64,000 nucleotides of DNA. Source: Conexibacter sp. S30A1 (GTDB lineage Bacteria > Actinomycetota > Thermoleophilia > Solirubrobacterales > Solirubrobacteraceae). The notes beneath the pieces are model-generated. The model was not told the DNA's origin, ran no database searches, and worked only from the letters and a program-made list of their open reading frames with translations. The stretch is taken from NCBI RefSeq assembly GCF_023330665.1, contig NZ_CP097127.1, positions 806,001-870,000 on the forward strand. The letters run 5' to 3'. Below, piece after piece: positions 61,079 through 64,000 of this stretch (the stretch's first letter is position 1; every line of letters begins with the position of its first letter). The position numbers and the translations under genes are program-made.

Positions 61079-62548
61079 CTAACGGCCGCCCTCGGCGGCC
61101 AGCTGTGGGCGCCCGTCGACCAGACGCGATACCACCGGCTCGTCGCCAAGCTCCGTCGGCAACAGCTCAACCGGGAAACCCTGAAACGCCACGGGCCGGG
61201 TGAACCGGTCAATCGCGGCCGTCCCAACCGAGGTCGTCCCCGGGGCGGTCGTAGCCGGATACGGGCCGCCATGCTGCTGCGCGTAGGTGACCGATACGCC
61301 TGTCGACCACTGGTTCCAAAGCAGTCGCCCAGCCTTTGTGATGAGGATCGCCGCAAGCTCGCGTGCAAGCTCCTCGTCGGCCTCGGCCGCCAGCGTCGCG
61401 GTCAGCTGGCCGTCGAGCCCGGCGGCGAGTTCGAGCAGCTGCTCGTTGCTGTCGTACTGGACGATCAGCACGGTCGGTCCGAAGCACTCGTTCAGCAGCG
61501 ACTCGCGGTCCGCCGCGACGGCGTCCGCGGTCGTGAGCAGCACCGTTGGCGCGGGAGGATCACTCAGCGCGCCGTCGCCCTCGTTGAGCACCTCAACCGA
61601 CGGGTGCTCACGCAGCCGTCGCTCGCCCCTGAGGTAGAGCTGGGTTATCCGGTCGTTGAGCAGCGGCGCCGCGGAGGGAAGCTCAAGCGCCCGCAGCGCC
61701 TCTACCAATCCCGACCCAGCGGGTGCGAACACCACACCGGGCTTGGTGCAGAACTGACCGGCCCCAAGCGTGAAGGAGCCGATCAGTCCCTCGGCGATCG
61801 CGCCGGCGCGCGCGGCGTCCGCCGCAGGCGTCACGAACACGGGGTTCACCGAGCCAAGCTCTCCGTAGAAGGGGATCGGCTCCGGTCGTGCGGCGGCGAT
61901 GTCATAGAGCGCGCGACCGCCGGCCAGCGAGCCGGTGAATGCCGCAGCCTTGACAAGCGGGTGACGCAGCGCAGTCACGCCGGCCTGCTCCCCGAAGATC
62001 ACCTGAAAGGTTCCGCCCGGGGCCCCCGCCTGCTCGAGCGCCTCGGCCACAAGCTCACCAGTCCGGGCCGAGAGCCGCGGATGCCCGGGGTGCGCCTTGA
62101 GCACCACGGTGCACCCCGCCGCGAGCGCCGCGGCGCTGTCGCCACCGGCAACCGAGAACGCGAACGGGAAGTTCGAGGCGGCAAACACGACCACGGGACC
62201 GACCGGCACCCGCAACCTGCGGATCTCAGGCCTTGGCCCCATCGGCCAGTCGGGCTCGGCATGGTCGACCCGGACGTCCAGATAGGCGCCGTCTGAGATT
62301 GTGTCGGCGAGCAGCCGCAGCTGGAAGGTGGTGCGAACGAGCTCCGAGCGCAGTCGCGGCTCGCCGAGGTGCGTTTCGGCGATCGCCAGGGGCACAAGCT
62401 CGTCGGCCGCCGCGTCGAGTCGTGCGGCGGCCGCGCGCATGGCCTCGGCGCGGCGCTCGCGCGTGAACCCCGACCACTGCGTCCAAGCCGCCTGCGATCG
62501 TTCCAGGGCCGCGTCTACTTCCTGCTGCGGGGTGTCAAGCACTTGCAT
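61079..62548 (-). CDS. 2,5-dioxopentanoate (alpha-ketoglutaric semialdehyde) dehydrogenase
   Basis: 489 aa aldehyde dehydrogenase. Catalytic Cys is in LGAGQFCTKPGVVFAPAG; the Glu in PIPFYGELGSVNPVFV; the NAD-binding KAAAFTGSLAGGRALYDIAA is typical. The GQFCTKPG and ELGSxNPVFV patterns match the hydroxyproline or sugar-acid KGSA dehydrogenases, which oxidise the semialdehyde to 2-oxoglutarate. It is the last enzymatic step of this pathway. It begins at ATG 62548 and lies 8 nt before the epimerase gene. Confidence 0.9.
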   Translation of the reverse strand: MQVLDTPQQEVDAALERSQAAWTQWSGFTRERRAEAMRAAAARLDAAADELVPLAIAETHLGEPRLRSELVRTTFQLRLLADTISDGAYLDVRVDHAEPDWPMGPRPEIRRLRVPVGPVVVFAASNFPFAFSVAGGDSAAALAAGCTVVLKAHPGHPRLSARTGELVAEALEQAGAPGGTFQVIFGEQAGVTALRHPLVKAAAFTGSLAGGRALYDIAAARPEPIPFYGELGSVNPVFVTPAADAARAGAIAEGLIGSFTLGAGQFCTKPGVVFAPAGSGLVEALRALELPSAAPLLNDRITQLYLRGERRLREHPSVEVLNEGDGALSDPPAPTVLLTTADAVAADRESLLNECFGPTVLIVQYDSNEQLLELAAGLDGQLTATLAAEADEELARELAAILITKAGRLLWNQWSTGVSVTYAQQHGGPYPATTAPGTTSVGTAAIDRFTRPVAFQGFPVELLPTELGDEPVVSRLVDGRPQLAAEGGR

Positions 62549-62627
62549 CTCCTCTGGTTGCGAACTCTCCGGGACGGCCGTAGCTGAGCCTGTTTGAGCA
62601 CGGCGGCTTGCCTTCTGAGGCTACCTG

Positions 62628-63536
62628 TCAGTGGTAGCCCTTGGCGAGCGCGGCCTCGGTGTCGCGCCGAATCCGGGCCTGCACCTCGGGCGGCAGCGGA
62701 CCGCGTGGGGGTCGGCACACACCGCCCTTGCGCCCGGCGATGTCCATGGAGAGCTTGATCGCCTGCACGAACTCCGTCTGCGAGTCCCAACGGAGCAGTG
62801 AGTGCAGGTCGCGGTAGATGGTGAGCGCCTCACCCAAGGCTGTGGCGTCAGCCGAGGTGATGAGCGCATACAGGTGCGTGGTGGTTGCCGGCAGCGCGTT
62901 GGTGTAGCCGGCGATCCAGCCGACGGCGCCGGCGAGTCCGAGCTCGAGCAGCACGTCGTCGGCGCCGATCAGTAGGTCCAGATCGGGCGCCAGCTCAGCG
63001 ATCTGGTAAGCACGCCGGACGTCGCCAGAGAACTCCTTGACCGCGGTGATCAGGCCCTCGCTGCGAAGCTCAGCCAGCAGCTCCGGCGAGAGGTCCACCT
63101 TCGTGTCGTGCGGGTTGTTGTAGGCGACGACCGGCAGGCCCACCTCAGCCGCAGCGCGGTAGTGGGCGATCACGGTGTCGCGATCCGCTCGGTAGCTGTT
63201 CGGCGGCAGCAGCAACACCGACTGGGCACCGGCCTGCGCAGCCTGCTCGATCCAGCGCGAAACCTCGAGTGCGCCGTACGCAGCGACCCCCGGCATGACA
63301 CCGAAGCCATCACCGCCCGCCTGGACAGCGACCTCCACGACCCGCGCGCGCTCCTCCGGCGTGAGCGTCTGATACTCGCCCAGCGATCCGTTCGGGCAGA
63401 CACCGTCCACGCCCATCTGTGCCTGCCACCGCACGTGTTCGCCATAGGCGTCAAAGTCGACGCTCAGATCGTCGTTGAAGGGCAGCGCGGTGGCGGTGTA
63501 GACGCCGCGCCACGGCGCGTCATGTGGGATCGTCAT
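62628..63536 (-). CDS. DapA-family pyrroline-4-hydroxy-2-carboxylate deaminase
   Basis: 302 aa TIM barrel of the dihydrodipicolinate synthase family. The Schiff-base Lys is in GLITAVKEFSGDVRRAYQIA, the phosphate/carboxylate loop in GVCPNGSLGEYQTLTPEER, and the usual Tyr in VVAYNNPHDTKVDL. In hydroxyproline operons this enzyme deaminates pyrroline-4-hydroxy-2-carboxylate to alpha-ketoglutaric semialdehyde. Function is assigned by context, since DapA homologues do several reactions. ATG 63536 is the first gene of the operon. Confidence 0.88.
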   Translation of the reverse strand: MTIPHDAPWRGVYTATALPFNDDLSVDFDAYGEHVRWQAQMGVDGVCPNGSLGEYQTLTPEERARVVEVAVQAGGDGFGVMPGVAAYGALEVSRWIEQAAQAGAQSVLLLPPNSYRADRDTVIAHYRAAAEVGLPVVAYNNPHDTKVDLSPELLAELRSEGLITAVKEFSGDVRRAYQIAELAPDLDLLIGADDVLLELGLAGAVGWIAGYTNALPATTTHLYALITSADATALGEALTIYRDLHSLLRWDSQTEFVQAIKLSMDIAGRKGGVCRPPRGPLPPEVQARIRRDTEAALAKGYH

Positions 63537-63653
63537 TGCTGTCTCCTCGTCCGGTCAAAGCGGCCGGACGGCCTGGTTCTCGATATATACCATTTCACAT
63601 GTTACCGCGAGTGAGGGCTCTCATAGCTCGTCTCCGTTAACACTGAGGTCCGG
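63537..63653 (-). promoter_or_regulatory. Probable promoter region of the hydroxyproline operon
   Basis: 117 nt between the deaminase start and the ABC gene end. On the minus strand it reads GAAATGGTATATATCGAG (63597-63580), an AT-rich island with a TATATA-like -10, in otherwise GC-rich DNA. GGTATATA may also form part of a GntR-type operator. It suggests the operon has its own start, separate from the transporter gene. Confidence 0.5.
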
Positions 63654-64000
63654 TCAACTGGTTTTCAGGGCGGTCGGCACACTGCCGAGATAGGCCTCAG
63701 CGACCCGCTCGTCGCTCGCCAGCGAGGTCGCATCACCCGATAGGACGACCCTCCCCTGCGCAAGCACGTACGCGCGGCTGGCGATCTCGAGCGCGAGGGC
63801 GACGTTCTGCTCGACCAGCAGCACGGTTGTACCGGTGCGGGCGATGTCACCGAGCAGGTCATACACCGTGTCGATCTTCTGCGGGTCGAGGCCCAGGGAG
63901 GGCTCGTCGACCATCAGCAGGCGGGGTTTGGTCATCATCGCCCGAGCGATCGCAAGCGCCTGCTGCTCGCCGCCAGACATCTTCCCGGCCAGCTCGCCGA
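63654..64000 (-). CDS. Branched-chain amino acid type ABC transporter ATPase (LivF-like), partial
   Basis: The 3' 115 codons are in the window; the gene runs off the right edge. It has the signature KMSGGEQQALAIARAM, Walker B LLMVDEPSLGLDP, the switch-His-type substitution in VLLVEQNVALAL, and YVLAQGRVVLSGDA. This is the LivF half of a HAAT uptake system. Its closeness to the hydroxyproline operon suggests it imports hydroxyproline or a related amino acid, but this is inference. It is complete at the C-terminus (TALKTS). Confidence 0.88.
   Translation of the reverse strand, partial: GELAGKMSGGEQQALAIARAMMTKPRLLMVDEPSLGLDPQKIDTVYDLLGDIARTGTTVLLVEQNVALALEIASRAYVLAQGRVVLSGDATSLASDERVAEAYLGSVPTALKTS

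Overview
The window is high-GC bacterial DNA with very short intergenic gaps, many GTG starts and 1-4 nt gene overlaps. Several traits point to a deep-branching actinobacterium, probably class Thermoleophilia (Solirubrobacterales-like): a sepF/yggT cluster without visible ftsA, a MurA with Asp at the usual Cys position, HD and PQQ-propeller lineage proteins, an FHA-FtsR-like pair, and a single-motif RsiG-like protein. The placement is inferred from gene content only. No 16S rRNA is present.

Layout. 1-2213: 3' part of a 23S rRNA gene interrupted at the I-CeuI-type site by an intron carrying a LAGLIDADG endonuclease, then 5S rRNA and a terminator. 2284-5469: hypothetical protein, GNAT, an isocitrate/isopropylmalate-type dehydrogenase and an HD protein. 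5491-12467: murA followed by hisZ-hisG-hisD-hisB-hisH-hisA-hisF, closed by a perfect 20-bp hairpin. 12490-17244: small Cys-rich protein, GNAT, and two paralogous PQQ-propeller proteins flanking a decayed segment (deleted GAF-GGDEF gene and a PIN toxin tail). 17281-22986: CCA-adding-type enzyme, pgeF, yggS, sepF, proC, yggT, lspA, RluD-type synthase. 23118-32786: rpsB-tsf-pyrH-frr-uppS-cdsA-dxr-rseP, a fold-III PLP decarboxylase-like gene and ispG, covering translation, undecaprenyl and phospholipid precursors and the MEP pathway. 32843-38530: sodA, proS, pgsA, RsiG-like, FHA, FtsR-like MerR, apt and a phosphopantetheinyl transferase. 38541-42401: a large Pls/PosA-type synthetase (adenylation, carrier, three membrane-anchored beta-helix modules) immediately upstream of that transferase. 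42527-44098: a complete insertion sequence with TIRs and target duplication. 44154-51161: thioesterase, a probable c-di-AMP riboswitch ahead of a secreted RlpA-like protein, a secreted Calx-beta/GH6 protein, dinB behind a LexA-type box, CnoX-like thioredoxin, hydrolase, HTH regulator with repeat-rich upstream DNA, and a cupin. 51610-55371: a dense cluster of intact and broken VapBC toxin-antitoxin genes. 55501-64000: secreted protein, GntR regulator, a complete trans-4-hydroxy-L-proline degradation operon and the edge of a LivF-type ABC gene.

The most interesting items are the endonuclease intron, the Pls-like synthetase plus carrier-activating enzyme with an IS in its upstream region, the c-di-AMP riboswitch/RlpA pairing, the RsiG-like candidate c-di-GMP anti-sigma next to FHA/FtsR, and the VapBC graveyard, which includes an apparently intact toxin whose only fitting start is CTG. 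Nothing here is demonstrably a wholly unknown system; these are the best leads.
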